From: Nemertoderma westbladi
Lineage: Eukaryota; Xenacoelomorpha; Nemertodermatida; Nemertodermatidae
NCBI GenBank assembly: GCA_032718475.1
Contig: JAUCBJ010001932.1
Span: 1 to 64,000 of the forward strand
Reading direction: 5' to 3'
Length of the DNA: 64,000 nt
Shown one piece after another: positions 1 through 10,106 of this stretch. How positions within the stretch are numbered: position 1 is the stretch's first letter; the number at the start of each line of letters is the position of its first letter. Below the pieces are notes generated by a model. The model did not search any database. It had not been told where the DNA came from and worked only from the letters and a program-made list of their open reading frames with translations. The translations under genes and the position numbers were made by a program.

Positions 1-416
1 ATCTCTGTGGAATGCGAGTATGAAGTAGAAGAAGATAACTTGGGACAAACATATTTACCAAAAGGGAACATTACTGATGAAAGCAGTGGTGATGGTGATT
101 TAGAATTCTCAGTAAATATTTACCAAATCTCAAATGATTCAGCAGATGCCAGCGAATCAGAATTAGGTGAAAAGCTCAAACTAGTTGCAACTCTTCATTC
201 TGATGATTTTGAACTTGAAATATTTATTGAAAATTGTTATGGATTACCCTCAAATGAAGCTGAAAAGACAGATGATGTGCCTGTTCACTATCTCGTGGAA
301 CAAGGTTGTGCTGTTGATGAGACAGTGGAATTCCAGGAAGAATCAGACAATCACCAGGAGTCGTTCACTTTTACTACCTTTGAGTTTACAGATGGGTCGA
401 AATATGTTGATATAAG
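1..416 (+). CDS. ZP-domain protein, penultimate exon (partial, 5' end outside window)
   Basis: The frame is open from base 1 and runs to a splice donor GTAAGT at 417. It encodes the C-terminal (ZP-C) half of a zona pellucida module: a Cys soon after the window start (VECEYEV), then FIENCYG, then YLVEQGCAVDE, then a Phe-rich FTFTTFEF strand ending at KYVDIR. This Cys and Phe spacing is the ZP-C signature of secreted or membrane proteins that polymerise into extracellular filaments (egg coats, cuticles, gut matrices). The exon ends in phase 2 and joins the next exon at 1367, which supplies the remaining cysteines. There are no frame breaks, so this looks like a functional host gene rather than a mobile sequence. 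Which ZP protein it is cannot be told without the upstream exons. Confidence 0.85.
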
Positions 417-1366
417 GTAAGTCGATGACATGACTTACCTTTGAGTTGAGATTTAACTTGCAAATAGGAAATCATTGACAATTATTTATATTTCGGTTTA
501 TAGATAGTAAATACAAGGTAAGGTAAGATAAAATTTATGATACTAACATCTTAGTACTAGAAACTGACTTGGTTGTTTAAATTTAAGAATATAGACGAGA
601 ATAGATAATATATTAATGGAGTTTTAGTATGTTCGGGCTATATTTTGGGAATCAAATGTTTTGTGATAGACCAAAGGTAGCACTTACAAAATCGGTTCTA
701 GACGAACCCAAATGGCCATGTTTTACAAAACCAATACTCACGATTGTATCCCTAAAGCTGCTGAACATTTTGGTATAGGTTTGATGACAATTGACTAAAA
801 AAAATGTAGTAGGTATTGTGTAGTGGTGAAAAAAGTCAAAATCGACAAACTGAGAAAGAGGTTGTTTTATTAAGAGAGTCATGAATATCACCTTAAATAC
901 TGTTGTTGAAAAGTGCTGTTTTGTGGTCAAAAAATCACTCAATGGTGAAAACCGATGTGACAACATGAAATGAAAGCCCTTCTATCGAACTACAAAAACA
1001 TATTTTTTTTTAATTTTGTAAATTTTCGAAATGTTCCTCTGGCCCCTTTAACTATCTACCACCACCCCCCTTGGAATAGGGGTTCAATTCGTAATGTTGC
1101 TTCTGCTTCTTTCGCACACTTCCTAGTTAATAATGGCCAATTTTACATTTTAGTTCAATTTTAACTTCATATATGCGGTCCATCATGCATAATAATTTGT
1201 AGTCTGTAACAGTAATTTTTATGGAGTTGGACTGAAGCAAAATAATTGTTGTTTAGAAATTTTGGTATTTTTTTCGTGAATGTAGAAAGTTAAATTACCC
1301 CTTTTCATTAGATGTCATGGGCCCGAACATATCTAAATTATAGTTAATTTCAATTAATTTTAACAG
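417..1366 (+). other. Intron of ZP-domain gene
   Basis: The intron is bounded by GTAAGT at 417 and a TTTTAACAG acceptor ending at 1366. It is AT-rich, and I see no coding signal in it on either strand; open frames inside it have no recognisable motif. Removing it keeps the ZP-C cysteine series continuous. Confidence 0.8.
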
Positions 1367-1505
1367 ATGTGATCTGGTTACTTGTGAATCCGATGATTAC
1401 ACCTCTAGATGCCATGAAGGCTGTCCAAAGGAAATTAGTGAAGTTTCCAATGACAATGGAGTCAGAAAGAGGGCAAGAGGAATATCCGCAAATTATTTTG
1501 TTTAG
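1367..1505 (+). CDS. ZP-domain protein, last exon
   Basis: Continuing the phase-2 codon from the preceding exon gives RCDLVTC, then two further cysteines in SRCHEGCP, then a basic cluster (VRKRAR) and a TAG stop at 1503-1505. The four closely spaced cysteines complete the ZP-C disulphide set. The basic cluster lies where ZP proteins carry their proprotein-convertase cleavage site. Only eight residues follow it, so this isoform has no transmembrane anchor or GPI signal after the cleavage site. Either the protein is secreted, or an alternative downstream exon supplies the anchor. I find no obvious alternative donor before the stop. Confidence 0.8.
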
Positions 1506-1938
1506 TTTGGTTCAATAATAGAAATTCAAATTGTTGGTGGTGGTGGTGTGACTGTTCTTGGTAAAATAAATAATATAGGTGAAATTGTAATAAAGAAACT
1601 AAGTTGAGAAAAAAAATTAAAAATAGTTTAAAAAATACATTCCAGACTACTGTCAATAATAAGGGATTCCTGCTTAGATGTGTTTAGGTGGTTCGTTGTC
1701 TTGGCTCTTGTGGTCGTAACTACGGATGAAATATACTTTTTTCCGGAAATTTTCTTGAAAAACATAGTTCTGGAAAACTCACATCCTTATATTAAACTAG
1801 GAAATTAGAAATTTGTAGCATGTTCCAGTTTATATCAGTATAAATACATGTGATAAAAAAATACAAGAATCGAAGGTGAAAAAAATATAATTTCATCATT
1901 CTGTGTCAATATTCAAAATTGCTATTTTCTGTTTCAAT
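1506..1938. other. AT-rich sequence, nothing recognised
   Basis: This stretch between the ZP gene and the first retroelement fragment should hold the 3' UTR of the ZP gene. I find no coding or repeat structure in it. Confidence 0.5.
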
Positions 1939-2686
1939 TAGGTCAAAAGCCCTAGCCAACTCGATCTCCCTGCCACACTCCGGAGACTGGCTCCACACCA
2001 TCCCTTCTGAGAGCCTAGGTCTCAATTTCCTCGATGCCGAGTTTCGGTACTCGATGTACTACTGGCTTGGAGTGCGTATGAGCTCTACTGCATCCCCTTG
2101 CACCATTTGCGGCTCGTCCGCAGACCCCTATGGAGATCACCATGTTGGTTGCAGTGGTGAGGGGGACCGGATTGCCCGTCACGACTCACTCCGGAACGCT
2201 GTATTCTTAGCTGCTCAATCAGCAGCCTTAGCGCCCCTGAGTGAAGTGCCAGGCCTCATTCCAGGTTCCCACAGCCGCCCCGACGACATTTTCCTACCGA
2301 ATTGGCATCATGGTTGGCCAATAGCCCTAGATGTCACAGTGATTTCCTCCCTGCAGGCCTGAACTGTAGATCGTGGTGCTGCTGATGCAGGCCACGCCCA
2401 ATCCATCGCCAGAGACCGCAAGCTTGCTGCTCACTTGGTTGAGTGCAGGAAATCCGGAACAGGCTTCACCCCACTTGTGGTTGAAGCCCTAGGGGGATGG
2501 GATTCCCACTCATCCTCCACCATCCGTGAGATTGCCAGACTGCAAGGTCTCAGACGAGGAATCTCTACAGGAGAAGCCATTCGCCACCTCTTCCAACGGC
2601 TCTTTCTCTCCTTGTGGCGCGGGAACTCTGCAATGTGGTTGCGTAGAATCCCTACGCTCCACCCCTCTGTGGATGGTGTCCGTTAA
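1939..2686 (+). pseudogene. Retroelement C-terminal fragment: CCHC zinc motif plus PD...D-x-T nuclease-like motif
   Basis: This single frame is interrupted by one TGA at 2360-2362; reading on past it continues the same protein to a TAA at 2684-2686. The first part contains CTIC...GDHHVGC, a C-x2-C-x9-H-x3-C zinc-type motif. It is followed by RPDDIF and, about 12 residues later, ALDVTV, a spacing that recalls the PD-(D/E)XK-like endonuclease tail of non-LTR elements. After the stop come PLVVEALGGW and LFQRLFLSLWRGNSAMWL, the kind of tail I associate with invertebrate reverse-transcriptase-related proteins. No RT domain lies upstream, so this is a 5'-truncated copy. The base composition is clearly more GC-rich than its flanks. 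The family assignment is inference; that it is a dead mobile fragment is well supported. Confidence 0.6.
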
Positions 2687-3969
2687 TTATTTAATTACTG
2701 TAATGATATGTTATATTATTGGACTCAAAAGAAAATTACAATAGTGCCGAAAATTGGGGATAATGTGTTGAGAAATTCGAGTCAATAAACTTTTGAGAAG
2801 GAAGTAATATCCTATAAAAAAGTTGCACGAGCATCATCTAAAATGGAGAAAGAAAGATATGAAAATGCAACTAGAATATTTTGATCAGATGATGAAGAAA
2901 ACTTTGAAAATGTTACTTAATGGACCATTTCGACGATAATGGGCAGATCTTTACAATATTTAGAGTTATAATCCTGTAACTTGATCTTTTATTTAATTTA
3001 AAAAAAAATTTGTCCGTTCAGTTCTGTTCCGGTTCGGCTCCTCTATAGTTCGGTTGATCCCTATAGTTGTGGGATCGTGGTGGGGGGCTCCCTGTGATGG
3101 GGGCCTGGGCCTCAGCCACACACCCCCCCTCCTAAATACGGCCCTCTTTAATAGGTTTTGATAGATTAACATCTTCAATAAACACAATCCTGTTAGTTGA
3201 ATATAGGGATCCATTTGTTGCACCCTTCCAGATGTGCCTCCTGGGTTAGGTTAACTAGTCTTGATAGAGAAGCATCCAATATAGACAGAGGGGCATACGG
3301 CCCTCCTAATTCAAAACCGAAAACTAACTATCTGTAACTGAAAAAACGTAGTTTTGAGTAAAATTGAGCTAAAGTTAACGGATCAGCACGGCAACATCAG
3401 AACATCTGCAGTCCAGTATTTATGCTAAAATATCGAGGAGTAGTATGTCTAGCTATCCAAAGACGACAGTATGTCAAAATAACACGAGCTATGGATTTGC
3501 ACTAGTGTTTCGCAAACTTGTGCGGTTTTATCTTAGTATCATCAGTTAACATTCACTCTTCACCTCCATATACTACTATGCCAAAAAGAAGTAATATAAT
3601 TAGGAAGACTGGCTAGTACTAATATATGGATCTTTGAACTATTAGTTCCTAAAGTATTCCACATTCAGGTTTCCAATAAAAATCTAAAAATTATAATATA
3701 TATATATATTATAATTATATTTTCAAAATGATAGAACGCGATTGCAAATTACATTAACATTGAACGAGTTAGAGAACTGAACTCTTTTATATGCGATATG
3801 GTAGGCCTATACAGCACATTTATCAGTTTATTATGTCCGCGTTTAAAATTAATATGTAGTATTATTACGTTACATTTACAATAGTAATGACCCCAGTTCT
3901 ATAATTAGGCATACGATGAAATCAAATCGGGAGCCACAGCATTCAGCAGCAATTCATGCAGCTCGTTCA
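2687..3969. other. AT-rich intergenic sequence
   Basis: I find no gene, tandem repeat or terminal repeat I can defend. There is a short AT microsatellite near 3695-3720 and one TAGGCCTA octamer near 3812. The region 3000-3240 has a local GC patch but no domain. Confidence 0.4.
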
Positions 3970-4436
3970 ACCTAATTGGTTCGGACCACAGAACTGTGAC
4001 TGCAGAGATCAGACTCAGTTTGAGAGCCAGCAAACCCAGGACAAGCAAGCAAATCAACTATGACTGGGGAAACTCAGAACTGACAATGCAGTAAAGGATG
4101 CTTACACAGTAGAAGTTCAAAACCGCTTTGAAGCACTTCAGTCAATGGATGAAGACCAGTCCACCGATTCAATATACCAGAATATAATAACAGCCCACAA
4201 GGAATCAGCTAAGAGGCATATCCCCCAGAAACCCAAACGAAAACAGTATGTGCCATGGCAAAACTCTGAGGTTACTTGTAAGAGAGAAGATATTAAGATG
4301 GCCTACAAAGTTGAAACCAAACAACCAACAACAGAAAACATTAACAAGGTTGAGAAAGCTAAGGACGATCTTAAATTGGCCTACAACATCAGCCAGGAAA
4401 AGTACATACAGGATAAAATTGAAGCAATTGTTCGCA
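3970..4436 (+). pseudogene. LINE ORF2 fragment: end of endonuclease and linker (family A, first part)
   Basis: Translation begins with NLIGSDHRTV, the terminal S-D-H motif of an APE-type endonuclease, and continues into the charged linker (QKPKRKQYVPW, KVEKAKDDLKLAYN, QEKYIQDK). The same linker occurs in antisense at 44492-44832 and 41240-41511, which defines a multi-copy LINE family. Stops and shifts upstream of 4145 show it is dead. The linker is interrupted at 4436 by an insertion and resumes at 5618. Confidence 0.75.
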
Positions 4437-5617
4437 GTATTTCAATTTGCCATAACGCGAGTTAAATATTTTTTGGATTTATTTATTATGAATTTTTTCC
4501 AATATCGGTACTGGGTGCGGGAACATAAAATTTGGGCATATTCAATGGATTAGGGGCGATTTATGGGCGAATATTGGGGCGACTTACGGGGCACGGAACT
4601 CATATCAGATATTTAAGGGCCAAGGGTGGGAGGTAAAATCAAGCAGTACTTTAGGTGTCAGGGTTGCCTGATACTTATTTAGGCCTAGACAACCTCCTTC
4701 TACTTCGGTAGTTGGTAACCCGCTAGGCCTGGGGACAAGGACTGCCCTTAGCGGTTCCTGGCCACCAGCAGCGATTATGAGCCTGAAAAGGATTCGGAAA
4801 GCTTGCTGATTGCGCCAGGGATTTGCGACGGGAACTGACAGATCCTTAGCGGTCCCTGGCCACCAGCAGCGACTACGAGCCTGAAAAGGATTCGGAAAGC
4901 TTGCTGAATGCGCCAGGGACTTGCGAAGGATCGACCGACTGGATGAAGGAAGGGTTCGACGAGGACTGACTTCCTGGAGTGGGTTCCACGACCGGCATTA
5001 CTACGAGCCTGAAAAGGATTTGGAAAGATCCGACAGGTGGGACTCACAACGGGGCGACAGACCCCTAGCCAAGCCGTACCGCTTTCCTGATGACCGATCC
5101 CTTCGGGGTTTGGGAAGGGTGGGACGGACACGCAACAGGGTCGACCGACCTGACAGACCCTTAGCCAAGCCGTACCACTTTCCTGATGACCGATCCCTTC
5201 GGGGTTCGCGAAGGGTGGGATGGACACGCAACAGGGTCGACCGACACTGACACTACGGTGCCGGGACTAGGACCGAGGGAAAATGGGGATCATTAGTTAG
5301 GTTAAAATCTGAAAGCGAACAGTGGGTAATTAAATAATGTACTGTAGGAATTTATATATTCGTGTATTATTGTGAATATTTGGTATATTGGTGTGGGGAA
5401 GCCCAAATTATTCTCAATCAGGGTTCAATCAGAGTTCAAGTTACATTAAAAGATTATATTCAACCAATGCAGCCTTTTCTCTACTCGCAATCCTGCATCT
5501 TAGGTAATATCTCCTTCTCCACTCCCAATACCCGGTGACTGGCCGGAATCAAGTGGTCTGAAAATTCCGCCACCAGCATCGGCGTTTTCCCCCCTGGTGT
5601 CGGGAATAACGGCAATA
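4437..5617. mobile_element. 1.2 kb insertion inside the LINE linker, flanked by AGCAATTG
   Basis: Comparison with the uninterrupted antisense LINE copy near 41360-41400 shows that this block is extra. The octamer AGCAATTG is present at both junctions, so it is a candidate 8-bp target duplication, as hAT-like elements make. No convincing terminal inverted repeats are visible. The left part is AT-rich, the middle is a GC-rich tandem repeat, and the right part contains TTAAAAGATTATATTCAACC, reminiscent of an LTR polyadenylation region. A solo LTR or a non-autonomous DNA element are both possible. Confidence 0.5.
4740..5250 (+). repeat. GC-rich degenerate tandem repeat, 96-98 bp period
   Basis: Two units starting near 4748 and 4846 (period 98) share CCTGGCCACCAGCAGCGA. 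Two further units starting near 5066 and 5162 (period 96) share TAGCCAAGCCGTACC and GACCGATCCCTTCGGGG. A middle segment mixes both types. Short open frames here on both strands are by-products of the repeat. Confidence 0.7.
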
Positions 5618-5812
5618 GCAATTGCAACTGCTCACATACAGCAACAATCAAGACTTACATGGCAAACTGTAAATGAGGTATCTGGTCGGAAAAGTTGTGC
5701 AAAGGGGCGCCTCAAAGCCGATAGTCCTGAAGAACGTGTTGGGAAGTGGAAAAATCACTTCAGCAACTTGCTTGGGCAGCCACCAAACATCGAGGTCAGC
5801 CCTACAAGGAAA
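5618..5812 (+). pseudogene. LINE ORF2 linker/RT N-terminus (family A, second part)
   Basis: The linker resumes after the insertion with TAHIQQQSRLTWQTVNEVSG, then KADSPEERVGKW and LLGQPPNIEVSP. The same protein is found in antisense at 31020-31190 and 41160-41350. It stops abruptly at about 5812, where the antisense Gypsy sequence begins, so the RT domain is missing. Confidence 0.75.
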
Positions 5813-6650
5813 ATAGAGGCTATCTGTAACAACGCAGCACCTAATCTGATGGGAGAGGCATCACACTGGAGGAAAGTAGCATGTTGACATTATAGTACTT
5901 TAATACAGGGGCAGTTGTAAGTAGTTCTTTCAGTTTCATAAATGCTGAATCACATGCAGGTGACCAATAAAACATGTATGGATTATTAAAGCATGGATTT
6001 CAATAACTCACGAATTGGTAATGTCAAGTCGCTGAAGTTGAGAATAAATTTTCCCAAGTAGGTAGCCATACCTGCTAGAAGATGACGGCAATCTGCCACA
6101 GAAGATGGTGTAGACATATCCTTTATGGCTGATATCTATATATCTATTTATGGCTTTATAGCTTCTCTGGATCAGGTTCAATACCAGTGCCAGAAAGACG
6201 GTGGCCTAAGTAGGTTATTTCAGTCTTATGAAATTCACATTTGCTAGGTTGTAGAGAAATGTGAAGTTTCCGGCAGAGGTCTGTAATTTCCTTCACTAGA
6301 AAATCATGTTCTGCAAGGGTGCTTGTATGAATTAGAATATCGTCTTCAAGAACAATTACATTCTTAAATTGACTAACTGATTGATACATTTTTTATGATA
6401 AAGTTCAGGGGCAGGCGAGATCCCAAAAGGGAGCCGAATGTACCTGAATGTCCCAAAGGGTAACATGAAGGTTGTGAGTTTACTAGACTCTTTGTCTAGT
6501 TTAATCTAGTTAAACCCACTCTTAGGATCCAACTTAGAGAAATAACAACTCCCTTCTATTTCTGCGAAGAGTTCCTCGGGGGTAGGTATGAGGACTCTCT
6601 GTCTTACTAAATTCTTATTTAAAACTCTTAAATATAGACAATGGAAGTGG
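5813..6650 (-). pseudogene. Gypsy (Ty3-type) RT and start of RNase H, degraded
   Basis: On the minus strand, in order: RT residues around YFSKLDPKSGF and FGTFRYIRLPFGI (about 6430-6570), the palm motif in altered form (VLEDDILIHTS, about 6340), KCEFHKTEITYLGH (about 6220), the connection AGMATYLGKFI (about 6070), and the RNase H start QCDASPIRLGAALLQ (about 5820-5865). Stops and frameshifts separate the blocks. The canonical YIDD/YVDD box reads LEDD here. The copy is cut at 5812 inside RNase H, and no integrase is present. Confidence 0.8.
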
Positions 6651-7912
6651 CGACTTACTCATGAAAGCACATAAATTTTTCCATTAGGTTTACATGGTTG
6701 TACTAGTTTAGTGGAAACGAGCCGACTTGGGATAATAGTGAATGGAGAACCTGTATCGACCAGGAAATTCATATTAAGACTAGAGTTTGGTCCAGAAACC
6801 TTTATTTCTATGAACCATTCATTAACCCCAGCTCCGGTGCTGCTACACGAATGAATGCAGTTATCGTTTAGGGGACTACAGTTCACTGAACTAATACAGT
6901 AAAGGGAACTATAAACATCTTCATCCTCGTATTCTGGAAGTATTTCACTTTGAAATCTCATCATTATCCGACAATCCTGCATCTCCCAGAGAGATTCTAG
7001 CAACATCTTGGTTAAAGTTAACATTGTTTCTACCTGATTGTCTACAATGGAATCCACTAGATGATCCATGGCCTCGAGAGAACTGCTGGGACAGCCCACT
7101 ACGCAGCGAGCGGTCGTTGGAAGATTTCTTGCACAGAGGCGATCCTGGGTAATGATGAAGTTCACCAGAAATTCTGCAATACGAGCCATCGGTCATACGA
7201 TGGGCAGGCTCCCTTTTTGAGATCTGCAGCAGAATCGACAGTTGCTTATCATTAGTCGACCCATCTGTTGCTGCTGATTTGTCAATTAATTTGCATTAGC
7301 TCGGTCAGAATTTACTCGATGTTGGAGGTGGGTTTGTTGTACCGCCATAACATCCTGAGCTTTAGACGCTACACCACATGTGTCTGAAGAACCTAGTTCA
7401 TCATGACCTGCCACTGCTGCTTCGAAAAAACCAGCCAATTTCTTAATTTGCTGCACGGCCGCATTCGAAGATTATGGAAGGAGTTGCTTGTGAAGATAGT
7501 CATCTCGAATACCCGCAATAAATGTATCTCATAGACGTGTTTCTGGAGTTTCAGACTCCAGATCACATATGCCAGCCAACTACAGTAGTGCAGTAAAATA
7601 ATATGCAATTGTTTCTCCCTGAGCTTGTTTACGTTTTCCAAAACTTCGTTCAGGAGCAAAATATTCCTCAAGATCTGTTAATACATTGTCCAGAGTTTTC
7701 GGGCGCTCTGCTATATATTCAAAGTTTTGTTTAGCAATCCATTGTGGTGCTTCCCAATACAAGTCATTAGTGCCCAAACCTTTTTAGATTCTGGAATATC
7801 CTCCGCCCGAAGTTCATAGCGTCAGCCCAGTATTAAAAATACTGTCGCTAGTCGCCAAATTCCATTGCCATGTCTTGCGCTCCCATTTCCAGTGGAGTCG
7901 GTGCCGGATATT
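6651..7912 (-). pseudogene. Gypsy gag and protease, degraded
   Basis: Read on the minus strand from about 7900: a short N-terminal gag stretch (PLEMGAQDMAMEFG), a capsid region (DLYWEAPQWIAKQNFEY, LEEYFAPERSFGKRK), a partial zinc-knuckle area near 7200-7260, then a retropepsin with FLVDTGSPFTIIPS at about 6740-6775. Several frameshifts break the polyprotein. It is collinear with the RT remnant to its left, so both are one antisense Gypsy copy, truncated in RNase H and with no LTR visible at either end. Confidence 0.75.
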
Positions 7913-8033
7913 TCGCCATAATATAATATAATATTATTAAGAAAAAAAAACCAATACGTATACACATAGTCGTAGATAGGTACACACTGCGACAATGTAG
8001 TATGCCGGCCCGGGTACCATAGTATGGTACAGT

Positions 8034-8512
8034 AGTGTTTACACTCGATGCACCGACACCAGTAAATGCTCGGGGTGTTTACACTCATACATGCACCGAC
8101 ACCAGTAAATGCTCGGGGTGTTTACACCCATACATGCACCGACACCAGTAAATGCTCGGGGTGTTTACACTCATACATGCACCGACACCAGTAAATGCTC
8201 GGGGTGTTTACACTCATACATGCACCGACACCAGTAAATGCTCGGGGTGTTTACACCCATACATGCACCGACACCAGTAAATGCTCGGGGTGTTTACACT
8301 CATACATGCACCGACACCAGTAAATGCTCGGGGTGTTTACACTCGTACATGCACTGGCACCAGTAAATGCTCGTGATGTTTACACTCATACATGCACCGA
8401 CACCAGTAAATGCTCGGGGGGTTTACACTCGATGCACCGGCACCAGTAAATGCTCATGATGTTTACACTCATACATGCACCGACACCAGTAAATGCTCGG
8501 GGTGTTTACAGT
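8034..8512 (+). repeat. 43-bp minisatellite, about 11 units
   Basis: The unit contains GTGTTTACACTCATACATGC followed by ACCGACACCAGTAAATGCTC and GG. Units are nearly identical in the middle, while the first unit and one near 8430 lack ATACAT. An imperfect homogenisation pattern (GGGGTG versus GTGATG) marks unit subtypes. Confidence 0.9.
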
Positions 8513-8515
8513 ACC

Positions 8516-8542
8516 GCCCCCCCCCCCACCCCCCCCCCCCCC
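8516..8542 (+). repeat. Poly-C tract at the end of the minisatellite
   Basis: A run of about 27 bases is almost pure C, broken by one A. Length is likely unreliable in assembly. Confidence 0.8.
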
Positions 8543-9298
8543 GGCTATGCTACATTATTGTGCTTTGGGTAACTTCACCTCCTAAGAAACCTAATTAATT
8601 ACTGATGTAATATGAACATTGACCATAAATCTACTAATCTACTAATGGTTTTCCATTTTGAGTGAAATAATTGTTTTACGATGTGCTGTGCCTGTAATTT
8701 TTCAATTATAATTCCATTGTTGAATTTATTGTTTACTTAAACTTTTACTTTAATTTACTTTTTACTTAAATCTTTACTTATTGTTTAAAACAGATTTCAT
8801 TATCAATGGTTGGGGAGCCCACCGTTCAATGAATAATAGAGTTTAAAAGATTCATTTTCATACCCGTTCACGTTGAGAGGCCTTTTGTTTTGACAATATT
8901 ATACCTGATATTATAATGTTTCATATTTATTCACCTTTAAGACGACGGATATTGGAAATAAGACAGACTGACTGACAAACATTGGCTAATTATAATTCTG
9001 GGGCGAGCCACAGAGTGAGTCTTAGCATAAAGTTTAGTACAGGCCAAATCGGCATTGTACATCTCGTCCCTTTCATTTTCAAACAAACTAAATAATAAAA
9101 TTGACTTTTCCTGTAAAACGGCATTTTTGATTCTAATTTTGTTTTGGAGTAAAATTAACTGGGTTTTGACATATTGGTAATCTTATGTGATTTGAAATAA
9201 AAAAAAATACATTGTGTTTGAAAAAAATGGAATTATGTCACATATTAGGTAGGAAACTATGTATACAGATACGTGTGATATTGTGTGATATTTCCTAC
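8543..9298. other. AT-rich sequence, nothing recognised
   Basis: I see no motif or tandem structure beyond runs of A and T. Confidence 0.4.
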
Positions 9299-9720
9299 TT
9301 ATATCAGAGTGTTGTATGCTGGGTCCGATAAGAGGGTTTCAAAATGCGAAGCCAAGTCATTGGTACATGGCATAATATCAGCATTGCCCACATTTTCAGA
9401 ATCAATTTTTCCTTTCCAATTTATTCTGCTCCATAACATTTTGAGGTCGTTACTATTTACCAAGGCAGCCCAGTGGTTAATTTCGTATTGCAATCTTTCT
9501 GCAATATTTTTGAACTTCGAGCTGCGTCATAGAGAGCTGTGCTAAAACTTGCAGCAAATTTTATGGGGTCAGAAATATTACTTACTGTTTGTAATTTATC
9601 ATGCAAGAACTGATCGAATCTGAGGGGGTCAATAAGTGATAGCGCTGTGATGAGTTTCTACCCGCTCCTCAGAATTATCATAATTTTGGAGCAAAAGGTT
9701 GATTTATGCAATAGATTATC
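9299..9720 (-). pseudogene. LINE ORF2 linker fragment between endonuclease and RT
   Basis: Two minus-strand frames give a continuous LINE linker: ETHHSAI, LRFDQFLHDKL, SDPIKFAASF and DAARSSKILQ in one frame, then NSNDLKMLWSRINWKGK and ASHFETLLSDPAY in another. The W-x-I-x-W-K-G and HFE-x-L-L-S pattern is typical of the region just before the RT. A frameshift lies near 9490. It is not from family A. Confidence 0.6.
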
Positions 9721-10080
9721 TGATTCAAATACGAAGAAGGGCAATGGAATGGACAATGGCTCGAAGGACAATGTCAAACTTATTGCAGCATATGGTCAGA
9801 AGTAAGAGTTAAAGAAAATAAGATAAAAGAGAGGAAGAGAGAAAGAAGAGGAAGAGCACAAAAGTGATTCACTGACCAAAGCACGGTGACGCTTAAATGT
9901 TAGGCCACCAACTAAAACAATGTTATTGGGTAGGGTAAGGTAACTTAGGTTCGATAGATTAACCATCAGTATACCAGTAATATCGATAGAAATGTAGTAT
10001 TATTCAAACCAGCCTTTATCTTCTAAATTGGCCCCTGATAATATTCAGTTCCTCACTTATCTAATACTAATATACATTAT
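9721..10080. other. Spacer before LINE, nothing recognised
   Basis: A purine-rich patch at 9800-9860 is the only structure I see. The 5' UTR of the following LINE may begin here, but no boundary is visible. Confidence 0.35.
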
Positions 10081-10106
10081 ACTACTGGACTGCAGACTCC
10101 TAGTGA

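Noticed and set aside
652-966. 104-codon antisense frame in the ZP intron
   Set aside because: AT-rich, no domain, no splice context.
5060-5240. Hammerhead ribozyme: CTGATGA followed by a stem with TTCG loop, twice
   Set aside because: The conserved GAAA after stem II reads GAAG and I could not pair stems I and III; it looks like chance in a repeat.
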